From Bacteroidales bacterium (lineage in GTDB: Bacteria; Bacteroidota; Bacteroidia; Bacteroidales; JAADJA01), in the NCBI GenBank assembly GCA_021740645.1, contig JAIOZL010000005.1, forward strand, positions 124,001 to 188,000: a DNA stretch of 64,000 nucleotides, in the 5' to 3' direction. The translations under genes were made by a program, and so were the position numbers. Numbering within the stretch: position 1 is the stretch's first letter; each line of letters opens with the position of its first letter. The notes beneath the pieces were generated by a model. It did no database searches and was not told the DNA's origin. It worked only from the letters and a program-made list of their open reading frames with translations. Positions 51,541 to 60,903 of this stretch are shown piece after piece.

Positions 51541-52641
51541 TCATTTTCCCTTGGGTTTTTTCATGTAAATTTCAGTTTGTTTACGGATGGATTCAGTATG
51601 CACATTCTCAAGAAGTTTTACCAAAAAATCACGGCTAAGCCCAACATTAATTCCTGTCTTAAGCCGGTCTGAAACAATATTACTCCATCGTTTTAGCTGC
51701 AAAATTGTGATGTTGTGATCCACCTTGTAATTGCCAATTTCTTCCACCAGGCTCATGCGTCGTGAAAGGATATGCAGGAGTTCAGCATCAATTTTATCAA
51801 TTTCTGACCTTAATTCTTCCAGCCTGTTCTCAAATTCGTTGCTACCCTTTTCAAATCGGATTACGAGGGAGTCGATGAGTATTTTCAAATCTTCAGGGGT
51901 AAGCTGCTGCTGAGGATCGGTCAGGGCATGATCAGGGTCAAAGTGTGATTCTATCATGAGCCCATCCATCTCCAGGTCAAGGGCTTTTTGGGCGATATCC
52001 AATAGCAGTGCCCTCTCCCCGCAAATATGACTTGGGTCACAAATCATAGGTAAGTTTGGGACCCGGCGTTTAAGTTCTATTGGTATTTCCCACATAGGAG
52101 CATTGCGGTAGGGTGTTTTATCAAAGAAATAGAACCCCCGATGGACAGCTGCAATTTTTGTAATACCAGCCAGCATAAACCTTTCCACTGCCCCTAACCA
52201 AAGGTTAAGATCGGGGTTTACCGGATTTTTAACCATAACTGGTATATCAACGCCTTCTAAGGTTGTAGCCAGTTCCTGCAAAGAAAAAGGATTAACCACC
52301 GTACGTGCGCCAATCCAAAGTATGTCGATATTGTTTTTTAAGGCAGCTTCAATATGGCTGGGATTAGCTACCTCAACAGCTGTGAGCAGGCCTGTTTCCT
52401 CTTTTACCTTTTTTAACCAGGGCAGGGCTTTTTCACCCATTCCTTCAAACATTCCCGGCCTTGTCCTTGGCTTCCATATTCCTGCCCGGAAAATTTTTAT
52501 GTTTGGAATTTTGGATAGTCCATGAGCAGTTTTTAATACCTGCTCCTCCGATTCGGCACTGCAGGGTCCACTGATAATAAGCGGGCCATTTAGTTTGCCC
52601 AGCCAGCTCTCAAGAGGTTGAATATTTAAAACAGGTGCCAT
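51541..52641 (-). CDS. Bifunctional DAHP synthase / chorismate mutase
   Basis: Fusion of 3-deoxy-7-phosphoheptulonate synthase (about residues 1-260) and a type II chorismate mutase (about 275-365), joining the first step of aromatic amino acid synthesis to the branch to Phe and Tyr. DAHP synthase motifs include SGPCSAESEEQV, FRAGIWKPRTRPG, the metal-binding CDPSHICG and IESHFDPDHA; the mutase part has LRSEIDKIDAELLHILSRR. The mutase domain probably serves for feedback sensing as in related enzymes. The ATG at 52641 is chosen; a TTG 12 bases upstream lies inside the promoter. Confidence 0.95.
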   Translation of the reverse strand: MAPVLNIQPLESWLGKLNGPLIISGPCSAESEEQVLKTAHGLSKIPNIKIFRAGIWKPRTRPGMFEGMGEKALPWLKKVKEETGLLTAVEVANPSHIEAALKNNIDILWIGARTVVNPFSLQELATTLEGVDIPVMVKNPVNPDLNLWLGAVERFMLAGITKIAAVHRGFYFFDKTPYRNAPMWEIPIELKRRVPNLPMICDPSHICGERALLLDIAQKALDLEMDGLMIESHFDPDHALTDPQQQLTPEDLKILIDSLVIRFEKGSNEFENRLEELRSEIDKIDAELLHILSRRMSLVEEIGNYKVDHNITILQLKRWSNIVSDRLKTGINVGLSRDFLVKLLENVHTESIRKQTEIYMKKPKGK

Positions 52642-52650
52642 ATTAGCCGG

Positions 52651-52683
52651 CAAAATTAGTGAATTTCAATACAACCTTTCAAA
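52651..52683 (-). promoter_or_regulatory. Bacteroidota-type promoter of the DAHP synthase gene
   Basis: On the minus strand TTTG (complement of 52680-52683) and TAATTTTG (complement of 52651-52658) are 21 bases apart. The -7 box ends 9 bases from the ATG at 52641, so the leader is very short. Confidence 0.6.
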
Positions 52684-52696
52684 TTACTCTGGGCTC

Positions 52697-52856
52697 TTTC
52701 GGATTTGTAATCCGAAAGTGAGTGTTTCAAGGATTTGTAATCCTGAGACTGGACATTTATTTAGACGATTGAAGTGCCAATTGATCGGGTTAATTTTTTT
52801 TATTGACTTATATGGATTTCAAATCCATGATTATCGGGTTCGGATTACAAATCCCA
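52697..52856. repeat. Cluster of four REP-like palindromes
   Basis: Four hairpins built on GGATT-3 bases-AATCC: 52697-52717 (9-bp perfect arms, loop TGT), 52730-52744 (6-bp arms, loop TGT), 52812-52828 (8-bp arms, loop C) and 52842-52854 (5-bp arms, loop ACA). The last is in reverse orientation relative to the first two. They occupy the 325-base gap between the aro gene and asnS. Such repeats are typical of REP sequences moved by REP-associated tyrosine transposases; none of those is in the window. Confidence 0.75.
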
Positions 52857-52943
52857 AACAGCGCACTAATGCATTACAAATTTTTTAAATAATATCAAAA
52901 CCAATTAATTATGAATTCATGAAATAGCAATTAAAAAAGTGCC

Positions 52944-52951
52944 TAATTTTG
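52944..52951 (+). promoter_or_regulatory. -7 promoter box of asnS
   Basis: TAATTTTG matches TAnnTTTG, 27 bases before the ATG at 52979. No -33 TTTG is clear. Confidence 0.5.
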
Positions 52952-52978
52952 TATCAATAAGCATTTAAGTATTTATAG

Positions 52979-54430
52979 ATGAAAGATTTGAAGAGAACTA
53001 AAATTGCTACTGTCCTTAAAACCCCTGAATTTGGAAGCATTAAAACAATATGTGGCTGGGTTAGGACAAAACGAGTAAGTAAAAATGTAGCATTTATTGC
53101 TTTAAATGATGGCTCGACCATACATAATATACAGGTAGTTGTTGATCTTGAAAAGCATGGCGAGGAAATTATAGCCGAAATTCATAGTGGGGCTTCTCTT
53201 TCAGTGAAGGGTGAGCTCACTGAATCACCTGGTAGCGGACAGGTTGTTGAATTGCATGTGCATGAACTAAACTTATTGGGTAAAGCAGATCCAGATGAAT
53301 ATCCTTTGCAGCCTAAAAGGCATACGCTTGAGTTTTTAAGAGAAAAAGCTCATTTGCGTTTTCGTACCAATACTTTTAGCGCTATTGCAAGAGTGAGGCA
53401 TGCTATGATATTTGCCGTTCATAAATTTTTTAATGATAAGGGTTTTTATAATATACATACACCCATAATTACGGGGAGTGATGCCGAGGGTGCTGGTGAA
53501 ATGTTCAGGGTTTCCACCTTGGATCCAAAAAACCCACCCCTGAATGAGGATGGCTCTGTAAACTTTAAAGAGGACTTTTTTGGAAAAGAAACCAACCTTA
53601 CTGTTTCCGGACAGCTGGAAGCTGAATTGGGAGCCCTTGCACTTTCTGAAGTATATACCTTCGGGCCCACATTTAGGGCGGAGAACTCTAATACTACCCG
53701 TCATCTGGCGGAATTCTGGATGATCGAACCGGAAATGGCCTTTTATGACATTCATGACGATATGGATCTGGCAGAAGAAATGTTAAAATATTTAATAGCT
53801 TATGCCCTGGAAAATTGCGCTGATGATCTTGCATTTTTAAGTCAGCGACAGCAAAATGAGGAAAAAAACAAAAAGGAAGAAGACCGCTCGCCTATGGAGT
53901 TGAAGGAAAAACTTTTATTTGTCCTCGAAAATGAATTCGAACGCATCACCTATACTGAGGCAATAGATATTTTAAGAAATTCGAAGCCCAATAAAAAGAA
54001 AAAATTCCAGTTTCCGATTGATCAGTGGGGGGCAGACATGCAATCAGAGCATGAACGCTATCTGGTTGAAAAACATTTTAAAAGGCCTGTTATCGTTACA
54101 GATTATCCCAAGGACATCAAAGCGTTTTATATGAAGGTAAATGCCGACAATAAGACCGTAAGGGCAATGGATGTATTATTCCCTCAAATCGGTGAAATTA
54201 TAGGTGGATCACAAAGGGAAGAAAATTATGATACACTTTTGAAACGAATGCGCGAAATGAGCGTACCAGAGAAAGAACTTTGGTGGTATCTCGAAACAAG
54301 GAAATTTGGTACAGTGCCGCATAGTGGATTTGGCTTAGGTTTCGAGCGTATGATACAGTTTATTACAGGAATGGGAAACATAAGGGATGTGATTCCATTT
54401 CCAAGAACTCCGCAAAATGCAGAGTTTTAA
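52979..54430 (+). CDS. asnS: Asparaginyl-tRNA synthetase AsnS
   Basis: Class II synthetase charging tRNA-Asn, so this organism may make Asn-tRNA directly. An N-terminal OB-fold ([20 protein letters not shown]) is followed by the catalytic core: [19 protein letters not shown], motif 2 [32 protein letters not shown] and motif 3 [15 protein letters not shown] with [12 protein letters not shown] at the C-terminus. Length is 483. The insertion about 280-330 with [17 protein letters not shown] is charged and seen in this lineage. Confidence 0.96.
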   Translation: MKDLKRTKIATVLKTPEFGSIKTICGWVRTKRVSKNVAFIALNDGSTIHNIQVVVDLEKHGEEIIAEIHSGASLSVKGELTESPGSGQVVELHVHELNLLGKADPDEYPLQPKRHTLEFLREKAHLRFRTNTFSAIARVRHAMIFAVHKFFNDKGFYNIHTPIITGSDAEGAGEMFRVSTLDPKNPPLNEDGSVNFKEDFFGKETNLTVSGQLEAELGALALSEVYTFGPTFRAENSNTTRHLAEFWMIEPEMAFYDIHDDMDLAEEMLKYLIAYALENCADDLAFLSQRQQNEEKNKKEEDRSPMELKEKLLFVLENEFERITYTEAIDILRNSKPNKKKKFQFPIDQWGADMQSEHERYLVEKHFKRPVIVTDYPKDIKAFYMKVNADNKTVRAMDVLFPQIGEIIGGSQREENYDTLLKRMREMSVPEKELWWYLETRKFGTVPHSGFGLGFERMIQFITGMGNIRDVIPFPRTPQNAEF

Positions 54431-54506
54431 AATTGAAGGTAACTTTGAATTTTGGTATATTTTTAAGATATTTGTTCAAAGCAAGCGGGAATTATAGAAA
54501 GAGCAT

Positions 54507-55997
54507 ATGTTAAATCAACGTTTACAACAAAAACTACTTCAAAAACTCTCTCCTCAGCAAATATTGCTGATGAAATTACTACAGGTCCCTACCATTGCTC
54601 TGGAGCAGCGAATCAAACAGGAAATTGAAGAAAATCCGGCATTGGAAGACCAAAGTGATGAGGAAGAGGTCTATGAGAGCGACCAGGAATTTGAAGACAG
54701 GCAGGATCAGGATGATGATCTGGGTGAAGACGGCGAAGAAATTGAAACATCCAATAGTGATGATGAATTTGATTTTGATGATTATATTGCCGATGACGAC
54801 GATATTCCAGCCTATAAGCTCAATTCGAATAATCACAGCTCTGACGATGAAAGACGTGAAGTTCCATTTGTTTCAGGAACTACGTTCCAGGAATTACTTA
54901 TATCACAACTGGGACTATATTACCTTGACGAAGACCAGCATCAGATAGCCTTACATATTATTGGTAATCTCGATGATTCAGGGTATCTGAACAGAGATGT
55001 CAATGCCATGGTAGATGACCTGGCCTTTACCCAGAACCTGCATACTTCACGTGAGAAGATACTGGAAGTTTTAAAACAAATTCAAGAATTTGATCCTCCG
55101 GGTGTGGGTGCAAGAAATCTGCAGGAATGTTTGCTGATCCAATTGCGGAAAATTGAAAACCCTGAACCTTCAGTGGTTTTGGCTATTTTAATTCTCGACC
55201 GCTATTTTAATGAATTCACCAAGAAACATTATGATAAGATCATTAAAAAGGCCAAAATTACTGAAGAAGAATTAAAAGTGGCTATTGATGAGATCCTCAA
55301 ATTAAATCCTAAACCGGGAAATTCGTTGAGTGAAACCACCAAGACGAACCATTATATACAACCGGATTTCCTCATTTTTAATAATAATGGTGATTTGGAG
55401 CTTCAGCTTAACTCAAAAAATGCTCCTGACCTGAGGTTAAACCGCACTTACCTGGATATGATGGAGGAGTATTCCAACAGCAAGAATAAAAGCAAACATA
55501 AGCAGGCCCTTACTTTTGTAAAACAAAAAATAGATTCGGCTAAATGGTTTATTGATGCCATAAGACAAAGGCAAAATACCCTCCATATTACCATGGAGGC
55601 AATTATGAATTACCAGCGTGAATATTTCCTTTCTGGTGATGAGACTTCCCTCAGGCCAATGATTTTAAAAGATATCGCAGAAATAGTAAACCTGGATATT
55701 TCTACTATTTCACGGGTGGCCAACAGTAAATATGTCCAAACCCCTTTTGGTACATTTTTATTAAAAAGCTTTTTTTCAGAATCGATGCAGACGGATAGCG
55801 GAGAAGAGGTCTCAACCAGGGAAATTAAAAAAATCCTATCCAATTGTATTGAAGCTGAAGATAAAAGCAAGCCCCTGACGGATGAACACCTGACACATAT
55901 TTTAAAGGAAAAAGGGTATAACATTGCCAGGAGAACGGTAGCTAAATACCGTGAGCAGTTGAATATTCCGGTGGCCCGTTTGCGCAAGGAACTTTAA
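54507..55997 (+). CDS. rpoN: RNA polymerase sigma-54 factor RpoN
   Basis: Alternative sigma factor that needs an AAA+ activator to open promoters with -24/-12 elements. Domain I has the Gln/Leu-rich LNQRLQQKLLQKLSPQQILL; region II is strongly acidic (about 50-115); the core-binding and HTH regions follow; the RpoN box ARRTVAKYREQ is close to the C-terminus (about 478-488). Length 496 is normal. No activator gene is in this window. It follows asnS by 76 bases and a PAP2-like gene follows it by 10 bases, so the two latter may be co-transcribed. Confidence 0.96.
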   Translation: MLNQRLQQKLLQKLSPQQILLMKLLQVPTIALEQRIKQEIEENPALEDQSDEEEVYESDQEFEDRQDQDDDLGEDGEEIETSNSDDEFDFDDYIADDDDIPAYKLNSNNHSSDDERREVPFVSGTTFQELLISQLGLYYLDEDQHQIALHIIGNLDDSGYLNRDVNAMVDDLAFTQNLHTSREKILEVLKQIQEFDPPGVGARNLQECLLIQLRKIENPEPSVVLAILILDRYFNEFTKKHYDKIIKKAKITEEELKVAIDEILKLNPKPGNSLSETTKTNHYIQPDFLIFNNNGDLELQLNSKNAPDLRLNRTYLDMMEEYSNSKNKSKHKQALTFVKQKIDSAKWFIDAIRQRQNTLHITMEAIMNYQREYFLSGDETSLRPMILKDIAEIVNLDISTISRVANSKYVQTPFGTFLLKSFFSESMQTDSGEEVSTREIKKILSNCIEAEDKSKPLTDEHLTHILKEKGYNIARRTVAKYREQLNIPVARLRKEL

Positions 55998-56007
55998 GTT
56001 TAATTGG

Positions 56008-56616
56008 ATGGAAAAAAAATTGGCTCAGGTTATCTCTGTCGTTTTTCAACCCTTACTCATTCCAACATTCTCTTTGCTTATTTTATTTAGTCTTAAAACT
56101 TATGCAACTCTTTCCATACCCTCGTCAGCAAAAAATTTAATCCTAAGCCTGATATTTATATTAACATTTGTTTTCCCTGTTATTTTTCTTTTTTTGTTTT
56201 ATAAAAGAGGGATTATTAAGTCTGTGAGTATGGAAAGCCGTGAAGAAAGAATATTGCCGCTTTTTGTCACAGCTATATTTTATTTTCTCGCCTACCAATT
56301 AATCCATCAGTTACAAATTCATTATATCTTTCAGCTTATTTTTCTGGGATCTGCTATGCTGGTTACCATAGGTTTGCTGGTAAGTTTGGTTTGGAAGATA
56401 AGTGCCCACATGATCGGGATCGGGGGGCTATTAGGAGGTTTAGTGGGTGTAAGCCAGGTAATTCCGGTGGATTTGTCTTTTTTTATCTTAACGGTAAGTT
56501 TTCTCTGTGGTTTAGTGGGATTTGCAAGGCTCAAACTGGAGGCTCATACATCATCCCAGGTTTATGCGGGCTTTTTAACAGGATTTGCAGGTATGCTTGT
56601 CCTTTTCCTGATTTAG
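56008..56616 (+). CDS. PAP2-related membrane protein
   Basis: A 202-residue inner-membrane protein with about six hydrophobic helices. It has a faint PAP2-like pattern: KISAHMIGIGG (where PAP2 motif 2 has SxH) and RLKLEAHTSSQVYAGFLTG (compare SRxxxxxHxxxD of motif 3, with Arg and His present). The PAP2 motif 1 KxxxxxxRP is not obvious. It could be a lipid phosphatase or an inactive relative. Start 56008 lies 10 bases after rpoN. Confidence 0.6.
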   Translation: MEKKLAQVISVVFQPLLIPTFSLLILFSLKTYATLSIPSSAKNLILSLIFILTFVFPVIFLFLFYKRGIIKSVSMESREERILPLFVTAIFYFLAYQLIHQLQIHYIFQLIFLGSAMLVTIGLLVSLVWKISAHMIGIGGLLGGLVGVSQVIPVDLSFFILTVSFLCGLVGFARLKLEAHTSSQVYAGFLTGFAGMLVLFLI

Positions 56617-56758
56617 AAAAAATAATTTTACCACAGATTTACACATCAGCACATTAACTCGTAGCGTTAACAGTTAAATGTGGCAGTAATATTTCACCAA
56701 CATTTGATAAATATGCTGAAAAGCAATATGCATTTAGCCTTTATATACGGCCTTTAAT

Positions 56759-57424
56759 TTAGAAAGGGATAATTGTAATACCAACTGAAATCGGGTACAT
56801 ATCAGGGCCACTGCCTTTCACAAAAGTAGATGAAAGCTGGTAGTAACCCCAAATATTCAGCCATTTGTAACCTATACGGCCAGTAAAACCATAACGGTTT
56901 TTTTCTAAAAAACTAATATTCCCCTGTTTGATAATGACTTCATTTTTTAAATCATTAATAAAATCATCTCCCTTAAATTTGGTTTGGGCATTAATGAGAA
57001 ACCCAAACTTAAAGCCGACAGCTAAGCGGAATTCAGCTTTCGATTTATATCTTAACTCAAGGGGTATATCAAGATAAGTGGTAGTAAATTTTGACCGTTT
57101 AAAACTAATGTCGTCGGGTATCACTTCAAAAAATGATGAATCGCTGTTGGTTCCAATCCTGGATTTACTAAAAAGATTATGAACGCTTAATCCGAGGCCA
57201 GGCGAAAAACTGACATTACTTTCGCCAAAAATATAATTATAAGAACCAAAAATATTGACTCCGGGATTGAGTGTGCGAGGTTCAAGTGTCTTAGGGGTTT
57301 CCTGCCAGATGTCTGTGAATAGGTCGAGTCCAAAAGTGAATTTTCTTTTCGTTTCTTCATCTACTACCTGTGAAAAGGAATTAAAGCAAACTAATAATAG
57401 CGCCAGAAGAAGTATGTTTTTCAT
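56759..57424 (-). CDS. Outer-membrane beta-barrel protein
   Basis: A 221-residue protein with a signal peptide (NILLLALLLVCFNSFSQ). The mature part consists of alternating strands (for example FTFGLDLFTDIW, ISFKRSKFTTTYLDIPLELRY and WGYYQLSSTFVKG) and ends PISVGITIIPF with the terminal Phe common in barrels. It resembles the PorT/OmpW-like class of Bacteroidota barrels, with the YLDIPLELRY strand as a marker. Cargo or substrate unknown. Stands alone with its own promoter. Confidence 0.8.
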   Translation of the reverse strand: MKNILLLALLLVCFNSFSQVVDEETKRKFTFGLDLFTDIWQETPKTLEPRTLNPGVNIFGSYNYIFGESNVSFSPGLGLSVHNLFSKSRIGTNSDSSFFEVIPDDISFKRSKFTTTYLDIPLELRYKSKAEFRLAVGFKFGFLINAQTKFKGDDFINDLKNEVIIKQGNISFLEKNRYGFTGRIGYKWLNIWGYYQLSSTFVKGSGPDMYPISVGITIIPF

Positions 57425-57446
57425 AAAGATTGATTTATTGTGACTG

Positions 57447-57454
57447 CAAAGATA
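57447..57454 (-). promoter_or_regulatory. -7 promoter box of the 56759 barrel gene
   Basis: TATCTTTG on the minus strand, an exact TAnnTTTG match, 22 bases before the ATG at 57424. Confidence 0.5.
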
Positions 57455-57529
57455 AAAGAAACTTAATGTATTTCCGTGAATTAATAACGGGTTATGCTTT
57501 GAAGTAGTATTATTAACATTTATTAATAC

Positions 57530-58441
57530 TTACATCCATTTTTTTCTTTTGAACAGGAAAAGCATAAATAAGGCAATGACCATCATGGCTCCGATCACCA
57601 GCCAAAATGACCTGGGATCATTTTGAAGTGGTAATTTTACGTTCATACCATACAATCCGGTAAGGAAAGTGAGTGGTAGTAAAATGGAAGAAATAAGCGT
57701 AAGAATTTTAATGATCTCGTTGGTGCGGTTCGCCTGCAATGAATCAAATGTTTGGGACAGGCCTTCTATCAGTTCTGCATAATCTTCTGTGAGGTCGTAC
57801 ATGCGTCTGTAATAGTCAAGAATATTTCCCCAGTAATCTTCCATGTTGTCGGCAAAGCCTTCAATCTGCCCCGACTCAAAGCGTCCGAATAGGGGTAACT
57901 GTGGCTTGAACATCGTATTGAGCAGGATCATGTTTTTACGGATCTCCGAAATCTTTTCAATGGTTTTTTCAGCTCGAATGTTGAACAGGTTCCGGTTGAT
58001 GGCATCCACATCGTCGCCCATGGTTTTGATGATCCGTTGGGTCGATTTCATAAGCCGTTCAAGGATATAATACAAAAGCTGGTCGGATGTACCTACTTCA
58101 AATTCTTCACCACGGGTTTCCTGATCTTTGCCTTCTTTAAACATTTCAGCCACTACCCAATGCGATTTTCCTATTGTTATCACATAGTCGATCCCCCAGA
58201 AAATTTTTACTTCTTTCACCCTCAGGAATTTGTTTTGCCTGTCATAATTCGGAAAATGAAGGATCATGAAATAGTAATCATCATAAATATCGAGCTTAGG
58301 ACGCTGGTTTAAATCGCTTCGGCAATCTTCAATATCAAGGGGGTGGAAGTGGAAATTTGCTTTAAGGTATTCCAGGTTTTCATCGGTTGGATTTAAAATA
58401 TGATGCCACTTTAATGTTCCTATTTTTAATGTCTCTATCAT
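57530..58441 (-). CDS. corA: CorA family divalent metal ion transporter
   Basis: Pentameric inner-membrane channel for Mg2+ (or Co2+). It has the soluble alpha/beta funnel (HFHPLDIEDCRSDLNQRPK in the N-terminal part), a long helix (about 155-245), and two C-terminal helices joined by the YGMN motif (TFLTGLYGMNVKLP), the selectivity filter of the family, followed by a basic tail FKRKKWM. Length 303 is normal. A perfect AGGAGGG Shine-Dalgarno lies 6 bases before the ATG, unusual in this phylum. Confidence 0.93.
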   Translation of the reverse strand: MIETLKIGTLKWHHILNPTDENLEYLKANFHFHPLDIEDCRSDLNQRPKLDIYDDYYFMILHFPNYDRQNKFLRVKEVKIFWGIDYVITIGKSHWVVAEMFKEGKDQETRGEEFEVGTSDQLLYYILERLMKSTQRIIKTMGDDVDAINRNLFNIRAEKTIEKISEIRKNMILLNTMFKPQLPLFGRFESGQIEGFADNMEDYWGNILDYYRRMYDLTEDYAELIEGLSQTFDSLQANRTNEIIKILTLISSILLPLTFLTGLYGMNVKLPLQNDPRSFWLVIGAMMVIALFMLFLFKRKKWM

Positions 58442-58447
58442 ATTAAT

Positions 58448-58454
58448 CCCTCCT
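58448..58454 (-). promoter_or_regulatory. Strong Shine-Dalgarno of corA
   Basis: AGGAGGG on the minus strand, 6 bases upstream of the corA ATG. Genes of this window almost never carry such a site. Confidence 0.65.
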
Positions 58455-58547
58455 ATTATTTATTTTACATGTTCCGCTTTGTGATAATTGTCCGTTATCC
58501 TTAGAGTTGAATTAACCGGATGGGCCAACGGGCAGATTTATGAAGGT

Positions 58548-58577
58548 CAAAGATAAAAAAAAGCCGGTTGGAATCAA
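58548..58577 (-). promoter_or_regulatory. corA promoter overlapping a terminator
   Basis: On the minus strand TTG (complement of 58575-58577) and TATCTTTG (complement of 58548-58555) are exactly 19 bases apart. The -33 box lies within the stem of the terminator of the upstream gene. Leader about 100 bases. Confidence 0.65.
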
Positions 58578-58586
58578 CCGGCTTTT
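58553..58586 (-). terminator. Rho-independent terminator of the BNR-repeat gene
   Basis: A perfect 12-bp stem (58575-58586 with 58559-58570) with a 4-base loop, followed on the minus strand by a T-run. It ends the 58657 gene. Confidence 0.85.
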
Positions 58587-58656
58587 CGTTTTTTTTAATT
58601 CCAGAGCCATAGATTGGGCTCATATCGTTTCCGAAACTATTCAACCAAAGTAGAAT

Positions 58657-60504
58657 TTATTCTACGATCATTTTTTTGGTTACAGCAGTATTTCCAGATT
58701 TAACCGTATAGAAATAAACCCCTGAATTCAGGTTTTGAGCTTCGATTACAAGTTTAGCATTACCGGCAGTATAGGTTTTAGCAGGTAATTGATAAACTAT
58801 TTGCCCAACCAGGTTAGTCACCTCAAGGCTTAACTCAGCTGGTTTATCTAATGCTACGTTTACTGTAGAAGTTCCATTAAACGGATTAGGTTGATTTTGA
58901 GAAATATTTAAATTTGAAATAACATCTCTTTTCCTGATGCCATCAATTACTTCTTCTTTTGCAATCTTCATAACCCTTATAAAATTGTCTCCTGGAGGGT
59001 CTGCATCACCTTGAACTGACATACCAGGTTCATTATCTGCCTGGTACATAAAGTATATATTGTCATCTGTTGTAGGTGAAACTGAAGGGAAAACACATTC
59101 GTCGAAAATATAAACAAGATCCATATTCATATCATAGAAAGGGCCCCAGGTCGTACCTCCATCAACTGATGCTCTTATCCAAATATGCCTGTAATTTTGA
59201 ATTCCATTGTCAAAGGTTTCAGTAAGTGATGAATACACGAGGAACATTTGATTCATGTCATCAATTATTATCTGAACTTTACTTGATAATCCTGCATTGT
59301 AAGAGGGTAGGTCATCCAAAATATCCAACTCACCATTCCCATTTACATCTTGTGACCAACCAATTAAGTTATAATCATCGATGAGTTCTGAATCGGGATG
59401 GCCATATGGATTTAGTGCATTTATATCGTCTGAAAAACCAGGCATTGTTTCGTTCCAGTAGACGACTCCATCAACACCCGGGTAATAACTGAAAGTTGTC
59501 CAGTCTTGGGTAATTGAACGGGTTAGTCCAAAAACAACATGAATTAACCCATTATTATCAATAGCTAAATGATGAGAACCATCAGGACTGTAAAAAGTGT
59601 CTGTTGGCATACCAGTATTTAATGGATAGGGGCACTCCCAAACAATAGTACTTTCCCAAGAGTCACCGTCATCCGTTGATTTCATCAAAACAAGGTCAGT
59701 CCAATTATCACCTACCAAAAAAGCGACAGTCCCATTTTTGGGTTGAGCAAAATCATAGATATCACCCCCCATATTGGTGTAATTATTTGCTCCTAATTCG
59801 TCAAATGTATAATTTTCGGGATCCCAGGTAGCACCTCCATCACTTGAACGGGAATATAATAAAGCATTATCCTGTCCATTATATGCCACATAAGTTACTG
59901 ACAAAAAGTGTATAATGTTATTGTCTGGTCCGGAAGTAATTCCGCGTGGCCACGAAATATCCTGTGCACCTGAAGGACCTGCCTGAATGTCAATTGCCCA
60001 TTCTCCTGTTCCTTTTTCCTCACGGATACCATATAATAATCCATCAAGCATGTGGTGACAAACAAAAAGCTCACCGTTTTCGCCATATGGAGTATATGCA
60101 GGCCATCCTGTTTTAGTATCTTCAATACGAACCGTTGGTTCCGGACCCCAGTTTGAACCATCGAAATAGTTGTAACCAGTTCCTCGTTGTGCATACCCTG
60201 TCGGATTGAATCCCTGTGTCCAAACGCCTCCCATTGATCCATCTTCATAAAGGTATAGCCTGTTTTCGCAGGATACATTCGTTTGAAGATCATAAATAGT
60301 TCCTCCAATTTGAGTATCTACCATCAGGTTGGTACTTTTTGTTCCCGGAACAATTGTGGTTGAAAAATTATTTCCAACATCTTTTATTGCGGCAGATTTT
60401 GTGTAAACTTTATCCCTGATACTTTTGGCTGGAATAACCCTTTGCTGTGCCAGCACAGTTAAGCCCAATCCGATAACTAACATAAAAAGTAATAATTTCC
60501 TCAT
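58657..60504 (-). CDS. T9SS cargo with BNR (sialidase-like) repeats
   Basis: A 615-residue exported protein: signal peptide (about 1-19), a propeller-like body with BNR/Asp-box repeats (YSRSSDGGATWDPE, LMKSTDDGDSWEST, IRASVDGGTTWGPF) and a type A T9SS sorting domain at the C-terminus (ISQNQPNPFNGTSTVNV ... NSGVYFYTVKSGN). Asp-box propellers occur in sialidases and other surface proteins, but the catalytic sialidase residues cannot be confirmed, so enzymatic function is not claimed. One loop holds a calcium-binding-like stretch DVNGNGELDILDD. It is expected to leave the cell through the T9SS. Confidence 0.87.
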   Translation of the reverse strand: MRKLLLFMLVIGLGLTVLAQQRVIPAKSIRDKVYTKSAAIKDVGNNFSTTIVPGTKSTNLMVDTQIGGTIYDLQTNVSCENRLYLYEDGSMGGVWTQGFNPTGYAQRGTGYNYFDGSNWGPEPTVRIEDTKTGWPAYTPYGENGELFVCHHMLDGLLYGIREEKGTGEWAIDIQAGPSGAQDISWPRGITSGPDNNIIHFLSVTYVAYNGQDNALLYSRSSDGGATWDPENYTFDELGANNYTNMGGDIYDFAQPKNGTVAFLVGDNWTDLVLMKSTDDGDSWESTIVWECPYPLNTGMPTDTFYSPDGSHHLAIDNNGLIHVVFGLTRSITQDWTTFSYYPGVDGVVYWNETMPGFSDDINALNPYGHPDSELIDDYNLIGWSQDVNGNGELDILDDLPSYNAGLSSKVQIIIDDMNQMFLVYSSLTETFDNGIQNYRHIWIRASVDGGTTWGPFYDMNMDLVYIFDECVFPSVSPTTDDNIYFMYQADNEPGMSVQGDADPPGDNFIRVMKIAKEEVIDGIRKRDVISNLNISQNQPNPFNGTSTVNVALDKPAELSLEVTNLVGQIVYQLPAKTYTAGNAKLVIEAQNLNSGVYFYTVKSGNTAVTKKMIVE

Positions 60505-60828
60505 AACAATAGTATTTTTAATTAAACATATATTTTTATGTATTCTGTTGATTTATTTTTCACATTCTGTACAAAAATAATGAATATATCTAACTACACT
60601 TAGGAAAACATAAATTTCGACTATATACCTGGAATTTAACTACAAATATTAATTTTCCAATTGATATCAATAATAATTAAATTCCTAAAGTTTCGCAGAT
60701 AAAGGTAAAAAAATTAAGGATACAATACAAGTATTAGGCAGTTAGCGGTAAAGCCAAACAAGATAACGGTAAACTTAGGTCAAGAAAATTGGGTTGGAGG
60801 ATTTATAATTTATAATTTTCGTGTAAAG
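60505..60828. other. Long AT-rich leader and spacer upstream of the BNR-repeat gene
   Basis: No gene is seen. On the minus strand, TATTTTTG (complement of 60572-60579) fits TAnnTTTG and would give a leader of about 60 bases to the ATG at 60504. Nothing else recognisable is found up to the terminator at 60829. Confidence 0.4.
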
Positions 60829-60867
60829 AAAAGCCCCTGCAAATTATTTAACTTGCGGGGGCTTTTT
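60829..60867 (-). terminator. Rho-independent terminator
   Basis: A 14-bp stem (60829-60842 with 60853-60866, one G-T pair) with a 10-base loop and GC-rich core, T-rich on both sides. On the minus strand it ends the 60904 barrel gene. Confidence 0.85.
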
Positions 60868-60903
60868 AAACCAAACCTATATTAATAATTTTATTTTTTA
60901 CAA

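Noticed and set aside
56640..56672. Resemblance to dispersed CCACAGATTTACACA-type repeats after the PAP2-like gene
   Set aside because: Only one short partial copy is seen, so chance cannot be excluded.
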